From assembly GCA_029891345.1 (NCBI GenBank), contig CM057005.1, positions 63,453,260 to 63,517,259 on the forward strand: a stretch of 64,000 nucleotides of DNA, in the 5' to 3' direction. The DNA comes from Dryococelus australis (taxonomy: Eukaryota > Arthropoda > Insecta > Phasmatodea > Phasmatidae). Shown here piece by piece: positions 35,551-48,256 of the stretch (the stretch's first letter is position 1; the number at the start of each line of letters is the position of its first letter). The notes under the pieces were generated by a model that was not told the DNA's origin, did not search any database, and saw nothing but the letters and a program-made list of their open reading frames with translations. The translations under genes and the position numbers were made by a program.

Positions 35551-38500
35551 GCCATTTAAAATACATTGTGTCAGACTTCATATATCCTACTACTGGAAAC
35601 ATATTTTTCATGTAGAATATCGCGCTAATTCCATTCGCCTCCGTCATATGCAACTTCTTGTTAATGCGGGTATGTAAAAAGCTGCAGACTCCCGGTATTG
35701 TTATGCCCAACTTCAAGTTAAATTTTTTTAATGCTTGATAAATCTTCCGAATTTATATATTTTGCTACCAGGATTTTTTGCCCTACATTAGTCCATATAT
35801 GCTGTGGTTTGAATTTCGAGTCATGTATATATATATATAACAGCACATACACATAATTCTCAAGCACCTCTAACTTTGTGTAGGAGTGTTTTCGTTGCTT
35901 TTGGAATGTAGAATTGTCATCAGCGTACACATTTGTGATAATTCGTTAGGAATACCTATTTTACCGCAGAAACATGGTGTTATCCCCTGTTTTTACTATC
36001 ATGACGTTTGCTGTTGGTAGTAAATAGCTGCGCACCCTACACAACTGCATACAATGACACAGAATAAAGTCTCAAATTGTCCCACCTAAAATAGATTTTA
36101 ATGTATTGCAAATAAACTCATTCCACCGTAGCATTTCCACGACGTTGCACCGCCCTCAGGAATAGAATTAGGTTATGAATCGTAAATATGTTTTCAAATG
36201 CAGTGGAGTGGAGAGATTTGAGTGGCGCTTAGCATCAAGGCTAGTTACATGTTTTCAATGTGAATTAAAAATGTTAATTTGTGAATAATATAATTATTTA
36301 TTTTGCGCTTTAAACTGCTTTTAAGTATAAAAATGAGCAAATTAGTAAAATGTTTACTTTTCTAATAAGGTTTCAGGCAGTGTCCGAATTGACAAATTTC
36401 AATATTTTATTATGTTGTAAATTCGTGATTTGGCAGGTATCAATTCAGACGTTGACGACAATCACTTGTTCAGCACTCGCATAAACACATTATTACATTA
36501 ACAGTGAAATTTTTTAAATCTAAATTTAATGGTTAAAACAGACGTAATAGTCCTGCAATCATCACTGGAATACTACGAATATGTTAACAAATAAGAAAAT
36601 AATAAATTATGCAATAAGGACATTAATTTTTTTTGCGGAATATATAAACAAAAAACACCACTTACTTGCTTTTTAAAAGGTGCCTAGTGTATTTTATGTG
36701 CAGTTATTTGTAAAAGTCATTTGATTTACGCATTTGTGCATGTGTTTTTTTAAAGTAAAAACAAACATGGCAGTGATTTTGCCATTTTGTATTTTTGCTA
36801 ACATCTACTAGATACAAAATGCGAAATACCGAATTACCAAATACATCACAATTTTTGTGTACAAAATCAGGTCATATGATCATTTCGTCAACAAAATCAG
36901 CCAATTTGGACACGACCTCAGTTTCACTTGACAGACGTATGTATAAAGTGATCAGGTCAGGCCCACGGCAGTGTTAATACTACAAATGGTGGAAGAATAC
37001 ACAATGCTCATACAAGTAGATCTTAAGGCTGAACGCTAGTTACAGTTTTTACGGCCGATCTCGATTAAATTTCGTACACTACTTTGTTAAGCTATTGTTT
37101 TCTTGTGTACCTGATTTTGTTAATTTTTTAAAAATTTAGTGGAGATATTTAATAATCAGTGTCATTAATCTGTCACTTCATAATACTAGACCTGTTGGAA
37201 ATATGTGTACGAGGTTTTGATCATGTGAACATACAACTTTCTGCTTTGTTATGATGAAATTTGGTTTACATAAGTAGAATATTTCTGTTATTAAATAATA
37301 TTTATTTTCACCTCTGCATAAGGTCAATATGCAGATTTCGGAGAAATTGTCCACTATAGATTATACAATACTCGGATACAGATAAAAATGGACACGCTAC
37401 ATTAAAGTCATTATGCTAGCATTGTATGGCTAGAAAACATCTTTAAAACATCTGAGAAAGCCAAACTAGTGTACATAAAAAGAATCAAATTTTCTCTGGC
37501 GATGAGTGCAGGCTCGTAGGAAATTACATCCTACTCAGCAGATACACAGCGTACCAAGGTAATAACTAAGGAATTTTACAGAAGAAAAAATAACCAAGAT
37601 TTTTATTGCTGCCACACATCAGTGCCATGTCCGAAAATGCCAAATTAATGGCCATTAGAAGCATAAAATTGATCGTTTTAAAGTCAAATCTGTTCAGATT
37701 TGAGAACATTCTACCATCAATGAAGTGCTGCTGCAGAGATCGCAGTGGCGAGTCTTGGAACTTCTTCAGGCTAGAGGATGGCAGGGGAGCAAAGGTAGGA
37801 GGGTGGAAGGAAGTGGAGAGCACTTAAGAGGCGAGGCTTGCTCGTTATCTCATCTCGTCATCAGATTTCCGTTTAGGAGTGAACTTTCTCAGAATGGTGT
37901 TTCACTAGACTCAATAATTTTTTTATGAAAATGTACATTGCTCATTTTATTTTAAATAGCGTAGGTATTTGTATTTGATGTTCAAAATACACACACAAAT
38001 CCGTGCATTCTGTCCTATTAGCAATTTTTTGTAGGTGGTATCGTACTCCCAACACATGAGGTGCAGGAGTGAAGAAACCAGACTCACTTTCACGAGTATT
38101 CTGTTTGATTTCCGGCCCGACCATCCTGAGTCTTTCCGTTATCACTCTTAGCGAATGCTGGGCTGGTTTATATGGCATTTATTTTTCGCTCCAGATATAA
38201 ACAGTTATCTGTCCCTACTTTTCTAAGCAACTTGCTCCGTTTCTAACGACCCTGCTGTCAACACGACGTAAAGCTCTATGTACCTACCTACTGTAACAAA
38301 CTCGCAATAAATAAATTGCAACATATAATACAGAAACAATACTGGAATTATGGAGTGGGATGCACAGCAGCTCCCTAGTAGTGGCGTTAATGTATAACAA
38401 ATTAATTTGTGTGATAGTTCTAGAAAGGAAAGGACTGAACAAACATTTGTATGAAAGGGACATACACTCACAATTACAGTGAAGTTATTCATTGGGCCTC

Positions 38501-38820
38501 TTTTTCATTTCACTCATTTGGTTATCCATGTTACTGTCATTTTAAAAAAATGGTCTTTTAATCTAGCTTGTATATACTTAGTTCTACTGTTACAGCAAAT
38601 CTTTTTGAGTTTAAGGCTAACTTTAATTCATTCTATGAGCTTGGCTTTATATCAAGTCCTCTAATTCGCTACCAATTTACATCCAAACAGGAGAGCATTC
38701 ATTGCCTCCCGTAGAATCAAGTATAGTGGCGGCTCCTAAGGTAGGGGTACCGAACAAGCAGAGGTAAAACTGCGATTGTTGTACATAACCGAAATGTAAG
38801 TGATCAGATATCGCCTTTAT
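35551..38820. other. Unassigned AT-rich stretch
   Basis: Only a partial family A element (about 36925-37030, reverse; AGTGATCAGG..AGAATACACAATG..GTAGATCTTAA) is recognisable. Other frames are short and unsupported. Confidence 0.45.
36925..37030 (-). mobile_element. TIR element family A fragment
   Basis: It shares ATAAAGTGATCAGG, GGAAGAATACACAATG and CAAGTAGATCTTAA with other family A copies, but both TIRs are gone. Confidence 0.6.
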
Positions 38821-38823
38821 AAA

Positions 38824-38900
38824 AAATATATGTATATATATATATATAAAATTATATATATAATTATATATATATTTAATATATATAATTATATATATAT
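38824..38900. repeat. (AT)n-rich microsatellite
   Basis: Interrupted TA repeats run directly into the palindrome at 38901. Confidence 0.9.
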
Positions 38901-38974
38901 ATCTTGCTTCATACCAAAGGAGAAGGTTTAGCGACCATGGTCGCTAAACCTTCTCCTTTGGTATGAAGCAAGAT
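38901..38974. repeat. Perfect 74-bp palindrome
   Basis: The left arm begins ATCTTGCTTCATACCAAAGG and ends TTTAGCGACCA; the right arm is its exact reverse complement with no spacer, centred on CCATGG at 38937/38938. Pairing stops at 38900/38975. It could be a biological foldback, a very young inverted duplication or an assembly artefact. Confidence 0.97.
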
Positions 38975-39616
38975 TTATTTACTTTAATAAAAAAGTACAC
39001 CCTCAAAGAATGTGTATTTTCTATAAATAATGTAGTATTACCATTAACAAAAACGTATAAAGATATATTATAATAACAGGAAACCTGTCTGTACCCTCTC
39101 TTTGAATTAAACCTCGGGCCTATATTGTGTAACATCTGGGAATTTGTACATGTCTTGTTTGTTTGTATTAGTAACTGAAGGTAGAATAATTAATTAATTG
39201 CTTTTGTTTTTATCTTATTAACTAAGGTACTTAAAATAATATTACCATGACTATGTTACTAGGATGTATTACTATTGTTCAATTTTTAATTTGCCAGCAA
39301 AACTGATATAAATATGGTATTCTTTGGTTTAATTTTCTTAAAGAAGAAATGTTTGTTTACTCGTAAAAAGGAACGGCACTACTCATAGAAAACTTTTGTC
39401 AGTTAGTCATATGTTTTTGTTTGACTGTTAGGAATGTTGGATTAAGTTAAGAACGATTTTGGGCTATAGAAGACTCAGAAGTGAGATATGTCAAATCACT
39501 AACTACTTGAATATATCGTTTCCCTGGTAAGCCCAAAGGTACTAATTTGACAACTAAATTTTCCTAACACAAGAGAGGAGTATTAGATTATTGGAATATA
39601 AGATTCGAGGACATGC

Positions 39617-39935
39617 AGCTTCACATCTCGGCAAAGGACCCACTGACGTTTCCTGATGACAACAGTCTAATACTGTTCCAGCCACCTCATCCTATTAGCA
39701 GTTCTTTTGGAGATCGAAGGGACTACTGGCGGAGTCCATTTTCACCGTGGATACGATGATCAACTTCACATGTGTGCAAGGGACACACTGATGTCTCCTG
39801 ATCACATCGGTCTTAATAGTGTTCCAGCCACTGCAGTAGTTTCGAGGCCCTCGTCCTGTTACCTGTCCTGTTGGAGATCGTTCGAACTACTCGCGGATTT
39901 CATCTTCACCGTGAACACGATGGTTTGGGATCAAT
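39617..39935. repeat. Diverged direct duplication, units of about 150-165 bases
   Basis: Both units carry CTTCACAT, GGACMCACTGAYGT, CTCCTGAT or TTCCTGAT, TGTTCCAGCCAC, GGAGATCG, then TTCACCGTG and ACGATG. Units run about 39617-39764 and 39765-39935. Neither matches a known family. Confidence 0.7.
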
Positions 39936-42175
39936 CGCAGCTAATGTAGGTGCCCATTTGCTCAGGGTTTTCTTTCATAGGAATAATTTTTTTAATAGTA
40001 ATAATTACACCTTGAATAAGATAAAATATGTTTTTATGAGAAGTAAAATGGTGTCGTTTCTTTAGTTTGTTGATGTCGCAAATGACGTTGTTTGTTAAAT
40101 GTTCCAACTTTGCATTACTTCTTTAACTTGATTACATAATTAAGGACCATAAAAGCGATCTAATCTTGAGTAGTCTCTTTACGTAACTTATCAAATTATT
40201 GATCATAGATTTGTGCAAGATATGTGTTGTTGAAATATTTGAGAAATAATTTTAATCAGATTGGCTATTATTGCTGTTGTGTTGGTCCTAAAAGACAACA
40301 TAAAGTTTGTTTAATTGATTGACAAGGCGGTTGTCACTATTCATTGTCCGCATTTAACTACATGCTGAGAAAACTATTTTCAAGGGTTTTGTGTAATATT
40401 TGTTTTCAGCTGATTGCTAGGGATTGGCTGAATAAGTGTTCTTTTTCACATTACTACTAATTAGTATAAACTAATTTGTTCTCATGCTCATAACTTATTC
40501 TAAGAGCTTAGCCGAGGTAATAAATCAACAAAATAGTTGTTTGTAGCGCCCGCGTCACAGCTGGTGCCTAATAAACTGGCGACCGAAACTAGGAACACTG
40601 CGCCGTTTCAATTATATTACAGAAAACCAAACATCCCCACAATAAGTTTTTTTCTTTTATATACCCAAAGCGTTGTATGGATTTTTATATTGCATTACTT
40701 TCGTGCTACTCGTTTATTAACAGCACGATTGTGGAAATCTGTCTCAATTTTAATAAATTCTATGCTTTGCAGATGATTGTGAAGAAAATGTAAATAACTT
40801 ACTTCAACGTCGACAGCGTGCAATGGTAGGAAATTTTATAGTGTCATACATGTGGCAAGTAGATAGTTAATTACAATTGATTTATAATTAATTATAATTT
40901 AGATCCTCTACTAAAGCCATGAAAATAAACGAGATATTACAAACTGTACTGTTCAAATGCTACCAAGTCAGATCTAGCCATATGTACCTATACTTAATGA
41001 CATAAATATCACCGGTTAGAAAGTCTCTTAAATTATAAACGAATATTAATTCGATAAACAATAGTGTGTGGATAAAAAATGGAACTAAGTATTAAATAAT
41101 ATTCACTTATATGCTGCCTTCACTATTAAGGAATATTCTGGAGCATCGAATAGTTCTGCTAGTGTATCGAAACCCACCAAATTATGTCTTACAGAGTAGT
41201 TTATGTAATTGTATGATTTAGAACCGGAAAATATATATACCAGGAGTACCTTATTATTCGTCAGCAATTGCATGCTAAATAACTAACTACGTTTTCAGTT
41301 AGTTGACAAGGTCAATTAAATCAATATGGCAGCTATCTTAAATCCCTTTTCTTTATTAACAAATGGAATTACATTTCAGTTTATGCAGAGATTAAAACAC
41401 CTATGTTCTCGTTGTTTAAAACTAAACATTCTTTAAGACGAATTAAAAGCGCTGGACCATTGTAACATGCAATTTCTTAGGGTTTCGTTTACATGAGTCA
41501 TAGATATTTTAATTAGAGTACTTGCTTACGTGGTCACTTTCTTTAATATAATTTCCAAATTACGTTTTTAATATTTGGGTAGTTAAATTGTTTATTAAAA
41601 TAGAGATCATGTGCAAGTATTTTCTTTGTTTCTATACGGTATTCAGGATTAATATTTTATTTGCTATTTTTCATTTCTTTCCTAGAGGATGGTCAGCATT
41701 AAACGTTTATTAAACCAAAGAACTAAATAAAACTATCCTGCTTGTCTCTGGTCTCGCCATCGCCGGTTATGAGAGATATGTTTCATGGTCAGACGACAGC
41801 CAATCGGAGGACAGGAAATAACATAAGAAAGGCAGAAGTAAAACATAACTATTTTTTTCTGACAGAATTTATCTCACCACAGCCAAAGATGGATGTGTGT
41901 ACATCAAAAGGAGTTTTAATTATATAAGAGATAATATATGTGAATATTAATGAAATAATTGCGGCAAGGTGTTTTTAAAAATTAATTGTTAATAATTTAA
42001 AATAAATAAGAATAATTTTATTATACTTGAGAAGATTGATTAGTAATTTGTTGAACGTTCTGAAGAATAAAACGAATTAAAATATAATAATTCAAAATTA
42101 AGAATTGCGACATTGTGATTTTAAATTACATTTTATATACGGCGCCCAAAATTGTACATTTGTGCTTTGTATGAA
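39936..42175. other. Unassigned AT-rich stretch
   Basis: No gene or known repeat recognised. Confidence 0.45.
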
Positions 42176-42540
42176 ACTAGCGACCCTGCCCGGCTTTGCC
42201 CAGGTACACTTCTGTGGCCTCCCTTGGGATCGCTCTATCCACTGAGCCCCTGTGGTCACACTCTTTATATTCTTGAGAAAGATTATAACAATTGGCCCTG
42301 CAGTTTTGGTAGATCATGCTTAGAAAGCAGCAAAATTGCTCTTTTTTTTTTCTTCACACATTTTGGAATTTCTCAGCTCCTATAAGCGCTACGACAATTT
42401 TTAATACACATAAACCTTCCCCGATAAATTCAGATCGTAACAGTAAAAACCGCATCAAAATCCGTTGTGTGGTTCTCGAGATTAGCACAGTCATACAGGC
42501 AGACGCGTGCCAACGACTTCATTTTATACTATGTATGGAT
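42176..42540 (+). mobile_element. Short sister of the repeat at 30138
   Basis: It starts ACTAGCGACCCTGCCCGGCT and TTGCCC, and ends CATCAAAATCCGTT, CAGACGCG and TTATACTATGTATGGAT. In the place of the 38-bp array it has a single unit-like CGCTCTATCCACTGAGCCCC..GTGGTCACACT. It is 365 bases and non-coding. Confidence 0.6.
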
Positions 42541-43330
42541 GTAACAAGATGCCTTATCCTTGCGCGCTCCCCCCCCCTCCCCCCCTCCTCGCCAAACTCA
42601 GGTCACGATACGAGTCTTGAATTCTTACTGTGCTGTCTGTTATTTGCCGCCGCCATCGATTTGTAATCATTGCCGAAGCTCAGAGCGGAGGTGGTACGGT
42701 CCTTTGTGAGGGACCTTGTCCACCCTGAAGATTTTCATTAGTTGTGAGGCGGTCAGGCGAGGCAACCCCCCGCCCCCTTCCCCTCTCATCAAACCCAGCA
42801 AAAAATTTTTTTGAGCTAAGCTCATTCAGTTTTTAGAGCTTGACGAGTTGGCCCAGCAAGCTCTGGTCAGAATGTTGTTTAATTTTCCCTCCCTTTTACC
42901 TGCATGTACGCTAAAATAGGGCGGTGGTGAAGTTAAATAACTGATTCTGCGCGGAATTGAAAAATTCAGCACTTTTGGGCTGTCGCGAATCCCCGTGAAG
43001 GGACTATCGGCAGTTTGGTACGAAAAGCGGAGTTTAAAGCCAAAAGAATTGAAATAAAACGATTAAATGTTGCATTTCCAGAATGGAAAGGTGTAGATCC
43101 TGTTATCTGTCATCTGTCCAAGCTCGCTATTGGCAAGCGCTAAGGGCTTTTTGAGGTTGAGGGAAGGAGAACAGGTACAAGTTTTCCCTCACTTCCCCCC
43201 CCCCCCCCCCCCCGACCGTTTGTGATACCATGCTTCAATGCTGCTGCTATCTAGCGGAAGATAGCCGAATTACTTGCAGGTAAATCCGGACATCGGTGTC
43301 TCATCAAAAATACCCCAACTAGCACTCCAC
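42541..43330. other. Unassigned stretch with C runs
   Basis: It has C-rich runs at about 42569-42587 and 43190-43213 and moderate GC. It ends in an isolated family A/B terminus (CAAGTGCTCATTTTACCGTG, about 43347). Confidence 0.4.
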
Positions 43331-43846
43331 CTTAACCAGGGCTTTCCAAGTGCTCATTTTACCGTGAATTCCTAAATCAGATTTCAACTTGACATCATTT
43401 GATTTAGTTATTATAATTTGTTTGTAAAACTGCATTAAAAGGTGTTTCTAGGTTGATTTTGCCTCACTGGAAGACGAAATTAAATTCCGGATTAAACTTT
43501 AATTTGAGACCTTGCCGCGACCGCACGAATTACACTTGAGAAAGTTTACTGAGAAAACTTCTTTGAGAGCAATTGGTTGTGGCTCGGTCTCTCTGAGAAC
43601 CCTTTCAATGCACTCGATAAGACGCGACAAAAGCTACTGTAATTGAAAACGACTTTCCGCTCCTTCGCCCTGCCGCGGTTGTTATTGGATGAATCGCTTC
43701 GAGCTGCTATCATTTCTAGTTCTGCGGCGCGTGCGTAGGTTTGAACCCTGCAATAGTCCTGCAAAGTACTTAAAATATTCTTCTGTGACGTAATTATTTA
43801 GCTGTGTGAACAGTGATACAAAAACAATTTTTCTATCATGTAGGTA

Positions 43847-44205
43847 TAGGCTGTTCACGGTAAAATGAGCGCTTTTGAAAGCCCTGCTCAAGATCTACTT
43901 GTATGCACTTTGTGTATTACGTAGAATTAACATTGCCACGGGCCTCATCACTATAGTCATGCGTCGGGCAAGTAAATCTGTGAAATTATTAGAAAAGTAA
44001 ACACTTTACAAATCTGCTAATTCTTACACGTCGATGCATTTAAAAAACAGAAAGAGAAAGAAATAATTTTAATTCGACGTTAACATATGGAACTACTTTC
44101 CATCCCTCGTTACCAACTTTACTGGGCGCATGTCGCTCAGTGAGGCCGTTAAAGTATATGGAGGCAGGGGCAGTGACATTTTTCTAACGTTAATTTCAAA
44201 AGTGA
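43847..44205 (+). mobile_element. TIR element family A copy
   Basis: The left TIR GGCTGTTCACGGTAAAATGA is followed by GAAAGCCCTGCTCAAGATCT. Inner blocks include GGGCCTCATCACT, TACCAACTTTACTGGGCGCA and GGGGCAGTGACATTTTTCTA. The right TIR is cut after CAAAAGTGAT. Confidence 0.8.
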
Positions 44206-44387
44206 TTATATGATTGTATAGAAAAAGGATAAAGTGCAAGTTAAACGACAAAATATGAGAGACTAAAAAAGGTGACGGAATAGTAGATTACAGTTCCAAC
44301 AGCTGTTTAACCTGGCGAGTAAGTACGTACGTAATGGTAGAAAAAGGATAATTACACTGTCTTTTGATAATTTAAATTGTTGTATTA

Positions 44388-44590
44388 AGGTGTTCGCGGT
44401 GAAGTGAACATTTTCGTATTTTATTCTCATATTGTATATGTAATATGAACATCGCCATTGGCTCGATCACTTTATTCATGTGTCGCCCAAGAGAAACTGT
44501 GTAATCGTTAAGAAGGAAAAGTGTTAAAAGTATGTCAATCCGTACACTAATGTGTATAAGGCAAGAAAAGACCAACATTCTCAATACAAC
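44388..44590 (+). mobile_element. TIR element family A fragment
   Basis: GGTGTTCGCGGTGAAGTGAA and ATCGCCATTGGCTCGATCAC align with the left half of family A. The fragment ends just before the SINE at 44611. Confidence 0.55.
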
Positions 44591-44610
44591 TTCAAAACAT
44601 AGAATCATTT

Positions 44611-44828
44611 TCCACGGTGGCTGAGCAGTTAGCCTGCTCGCCTCCCACCAAGGCGATTCGGGTTCAATCCCCGGCCGGGTCACTCCGGATATTCGCATGT
44701 GAAAATCGTGCCGGACGACGCCGTTGGTCGGCGGGGCTATTTTTCGCTGCTCCATACTCACTTCAATCACCCCCATCGGCTCTCAAGATCTCGATGTTAA
44801 GAGCCGTCCAAATTTCTTCACTCATTCA
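44611..44828 (+). mobile_element. tRNA-derived SINE, family 1, best copy
   Basis: The A box is GTGGCTGAGCAGTTAGCC and the B box is GGGTTCAATCCCC, 44 bases apart, typical of a RNA polymerase III promoter. The body is TCGTGCCGGACGACGCCGTT and the tail CTCAAGATCTCGATGTTAAG. It looks complete in its tRNA-like head. Confidence 0.88.
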
Positions 44829-44900
44829 TAGAATAATTTTACCTAACTCGCTGCCACCTTAGCGTTCATGTCAGTGTGCACGGTAGCATTAATGCAGTTG

Positions 44901-45220
44901 CAAACTATTGACGGTAAAATAAGCACTTTTTGAAAGCCCTGCTTAAGATCTACTTGTATCCACGTTGTGTATTCTTCCGCCTTGTGTAAGATCAATATTG
45001 CCATTGACCTCATCACTTTATTCACGCGTGTCGGTTAAGTAAAATTGTAAAACTATTAGAAAAGTAAATATTTAACTAATCTCAATTTTACACTTCGATA
45101 CATTAAAAAAAAATCATAAGGCGAAAGAAATTATTTAAATGATCAGAAATGGTTACCTAACACTTTTTATTCGGCGTTTAAGTGCGTATGTCACTCAGGG
45201 CTCCCGTTAAAATATATTGT
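44901..45220 (+). mobile_element. TIR element family A copy, right end missing
   Basis: ACTATTGACGGTAAAATAAG, CTGCTTAAGATCTACTTGTA and TTATTCGGCGTTTAAGT match the family. It is interrupted at about 45220 by an unrelated GC-rich block. Confidence 0.75.
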
Positions 45221-45560
45221 TACATGCTGCAGCTGGCGCCGACTCAGCTGCCCCACGCCGTATTCTGAGACCCACCTTGTCCTCCCCTCGTCCTGGAACG
45301 ATGCGCTCGCGGCCTCCTCGGCACCCTTTCTGGGAAACCCGTGAATAATGGACAGCGGCCCGTCGGGCTGTCGCGCTGCTCGGAGCCTTACTTGCGTCAC
45401 GGCCCCTCTCACCTGCTGGAGGTTTCGACGGGCCTGGTGACGACGCAAGAATGTTCTGGTGAGACTGGCTGGCGCCTTGGCCCTCTGTGACGCATCAAGC
45501 GAGTCGGGGAAGATTCTAGGTGGCGGCCTAAGACACTATAGTTCATTCCCAATTGGAAGC
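45221..45560. other. GC-rich unassigned block
   Basis: This block of about 60 percent GC has two overlapping-region minus-strand frames (76 and 85 residues, Arg-rich) that match no family I know. It begins CTGGCGCCGACTC, the same 13 bases as the inner part of the hAT end at 52910, so it may be a piece of a related element. Confidence 0.35.
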
Positions 45561-47453
45561 GACTTATGAAAATCAACCTTTGAAAAAACACTCTAGGCAT
45601 AACATGCCACCCGTTTTTCCAATAACCTGTATCCCACAAATATATATAACACTGTGGTTAACTTTAGAGTACTGTATTATTGAATAAATGAACCTTTACC
45701 TTGATATCTTCTATAACTTGTAATATTTATTTATGTTTAAAATATGAATTAACAACAGCGAGTGCAGCGACGTGTTGGCAACAACTGGTAAGAAATAGTT
45801 CACAGTTAAAATATTATTTTAACCTCGTTTTTTAGTATACTATTTGTAAATTAAACGGTGCCTATGGACATATTTGAATATTTAAGTAGCCTCGATGGCA
45901 ACATATCTCATTTTTACAGTTTAAAATAACAGCGGAAAATATCGTGAGTAGGCCGTAATGGTACGGCATTGTTTTATCGAGCGAGAAAGCAATTGAAAAA
46001 CTGTCTGCTGGCGAGGCTTGTCGCCCTCTTTCGCGTTCTTCGTCTCTTTCACACTCCGGAAATTTCACTTCGCTAGTAAGCGATAAATTGTACATTTTTT
46101 CAATTGTAGCATATTTCATACTTATTACAGCAAAATAATGATTTTTGAATTTGTAATTTACAACTGAAAAGAGATCTTAATGTTTGAATATGTATTTTAA
46201 TATATTTAGATATGATGGCGGGGCAGTTACCTAGTGAAGTTGGCAGGCGTGGCGAGCCATGACATGGCGTGTTGCTTGTTGTCAAACAAAACGTAAATTA
46301 TTCTTACTCCGAAAAATACTTCAAATTAACACATCACGTCTGTAGACGTTGTGTTTTTTTTTAAACCTACCTAGGCAAGTTACGATGTTCTGATAAATCT
46401 GTGTTTCCACGGCAGTAATAAATATGCTGTGATGTGTGTTTCGTTAATCATTGCGCCTGTGAAATGGCGTGCCTGTGTGCATCGTGATCGATACGCTGGC
46501 CCTGTGTGTGCGTGATTTCAAATATTTGATTAGCACTATTTATACGTTTTAAATGTGAACTGTTTCTATGAAGAAGTAATTTATTTACATCCACGTCTGT
46601 TTATTTATCACAACGTTGTACCTTTGGCCTAAGGGAGTTTGAAACAGTCGTGTAACGTAATTTGCCACAATCCCAGAAGAAAAATACTAAGCCCAGTCCG
46701 ATAAATTTTAATAAACCTAACAAACAGTATGTAGCAATACATAGAAATATGTGCGGATAAAAGTTACCGTAGGATTATTTGTGCGCATGTTCACCGCTAT
46801 CTTTTAATGTTTGTATGACAAACATGAGCAACACGAGTTGCGTGCTTGAATTTGATATGCCTTTTTCACTGGTTGTTCCTTCGTTTTAATATTTATTACA
46901 ACTGAGGCCGTCCTTTTAAAGAAATGACCCAACACATATCAATAACAAAAGGATAATTACAATTAGTACATCCCTTTACCTCGCAGTTGTAACAGTGTTG
47001 AACACAGTCGCGGCAAAATACTAACGTGAATTACATGTATTGAGCTACGCCGTGGAAAACAAATATGTTAATGTAAAATAACCATAAAAATTGTCTTCAA
47101 TTCAGGCATTTTTAAAACGTCATAAAGATGACCTAATTGATGTCAGAGGCCTAAACTGTGAATATTCATATGGAATGATTTTTGGAATGGCAGAATTCAT
47201 TGAAAAGCTGTAAACAGTAAACAACACATTTGACAAGTATAAAAGTAGAAGTCACATTTCAATGTTTATTTTTAGGTGTAGCGAAAGTATACGAACATAT
47301 GTACACACACAATGGAATGTAAACATTGATTTTGACAGACGCTACATAGCAGTCACATGGCAACGTTTGTTTACATTTGGCGGAAGGATACGAAACGGGC
47401 CTGCAAGTAGATATTTAGCAGGGCTCCGAGAAAGTTTCTTCCAATGGGGAATG

Positions 47454-47457
<4 letters not shown>
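45561..47457. other. Unassigned stretch
   Basis: AT-rich with a CT-rich part near 46020-46060; no gene recognised. Confidence 0.4.
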
Positions 47458-47529
<72 letters not shown>

Positions 47530-47545
47530 CACACACACACACATA
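47458..47545. repeat. (TA)n then (CA)n microsatellite
   Basis: About 33 uninterrupted TA dinucleotides are followed by a (CA)7 stretch. It creates a false Tyr-Ile peptide in both strands. Confidence 0.97.
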
Positions 47546-48138
47546 TACACTGCCGCAACCCAGCGGCGGGGAGTCTTTGGTCTTTGACGGAGGCCATCTA
47601 GCCAAGTGTGCGCGAGCGAAGTGAAGTGTGGACGACGACTGGAGATTGCGGGACGACGACGGGTGAAGTGTTCGTGGCGTGAATTGACGAGAGGGTGTGA
47701 AACCGACGAGTGAAGCCTATTGTGCGTGAAGGCGCTTGGAGAACTCTAGAACATTGCGACTAGCGAGGCATGGACTGAACTGAGATGGAACTGAATGGAA
47801 GTGTAACACTGATTTTATTGTAAATATTCGAACTGTAAATTTAGACACATATTTTACAGAATATCTGAATAGGTTGATACACTGTTTATTGGGACTGATC
47901 TTTAGTTGTTTTATTTGATTGATTTCTTTGTGGTAATTATAAATTGTATTGGAGTAATTAGTTGTGAACAGTAAGGGATATTAATTTATTGTGAGATTTT
48001 GAGTTCAGAGAATTTGGCTGTAGTCATTGAAAATAAAATAATGAGATTTTAATTAATTATTTTATTTGATTAAGACCTCCATCCTTTAACGAACTTGTTA
48101 TAGTCAACTTAATTTCTAGAGAGAGAAATTGTATTAAT
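47546..48138. other. Purine-rich block and AT-rich tail, unassigned
   Basis: 47560-47800 is strongly G+A-rich on the plus strand, with GACGACGACTGGAG and GACGACGACGGGTGAAG; then AT-rich DNA follows. The strand bias suggests a transcribed leader, but no frame supports a gene. Confidence 0.35.
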
Positions 48139-48142
48139 ATGC

Positions 48143-48207
48143 AGGTAGGGGCAGTGATTTTTTTCCTAAGGTTGATTTCAAAAGTGCTCACTTTATTTTG
48201 AACAGCC
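48143..48207 (+). mobile_element. TIR element family A right-end fragment
   Basis: GGTAGGGGCAGTGA..CTAAGGTTGATTTCAAAAG..GAACAGCC is the right end of the family, without the rest. Confidence 0.7.
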
Positions 48208-48256
48208 TTTAACAACAAGCAAATTTTTGAAAAGTTTATTTTGAAAATTTCTTAAA

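Noticed and set aside
37566-37823. Minus-strand frame with MLLMAINLAFSDMALM, resembling a receptor or opsin transmembrane segment 2
   Set aside because: No flanking receptor motifs, and the frame ends at once; a short hydrophobic match of this kind is expected by chance.
40540-40605. TGGCGACCGAAAC after AATAAAC, like a retroelement primer-binding site
   Set aside because: No LTR partner, no TG..CA ends and no coding interior nearby.
45221-45260. Second hAT terminus (CTGGCGCCGACTC)
   Set aside because: Thirteen matching bases without a second end or target duplication are too little to call an element.
47415-47624. Tyr-Ile repeat peptides on both strands
   Set aside because: Product of the (TA)n tract only.
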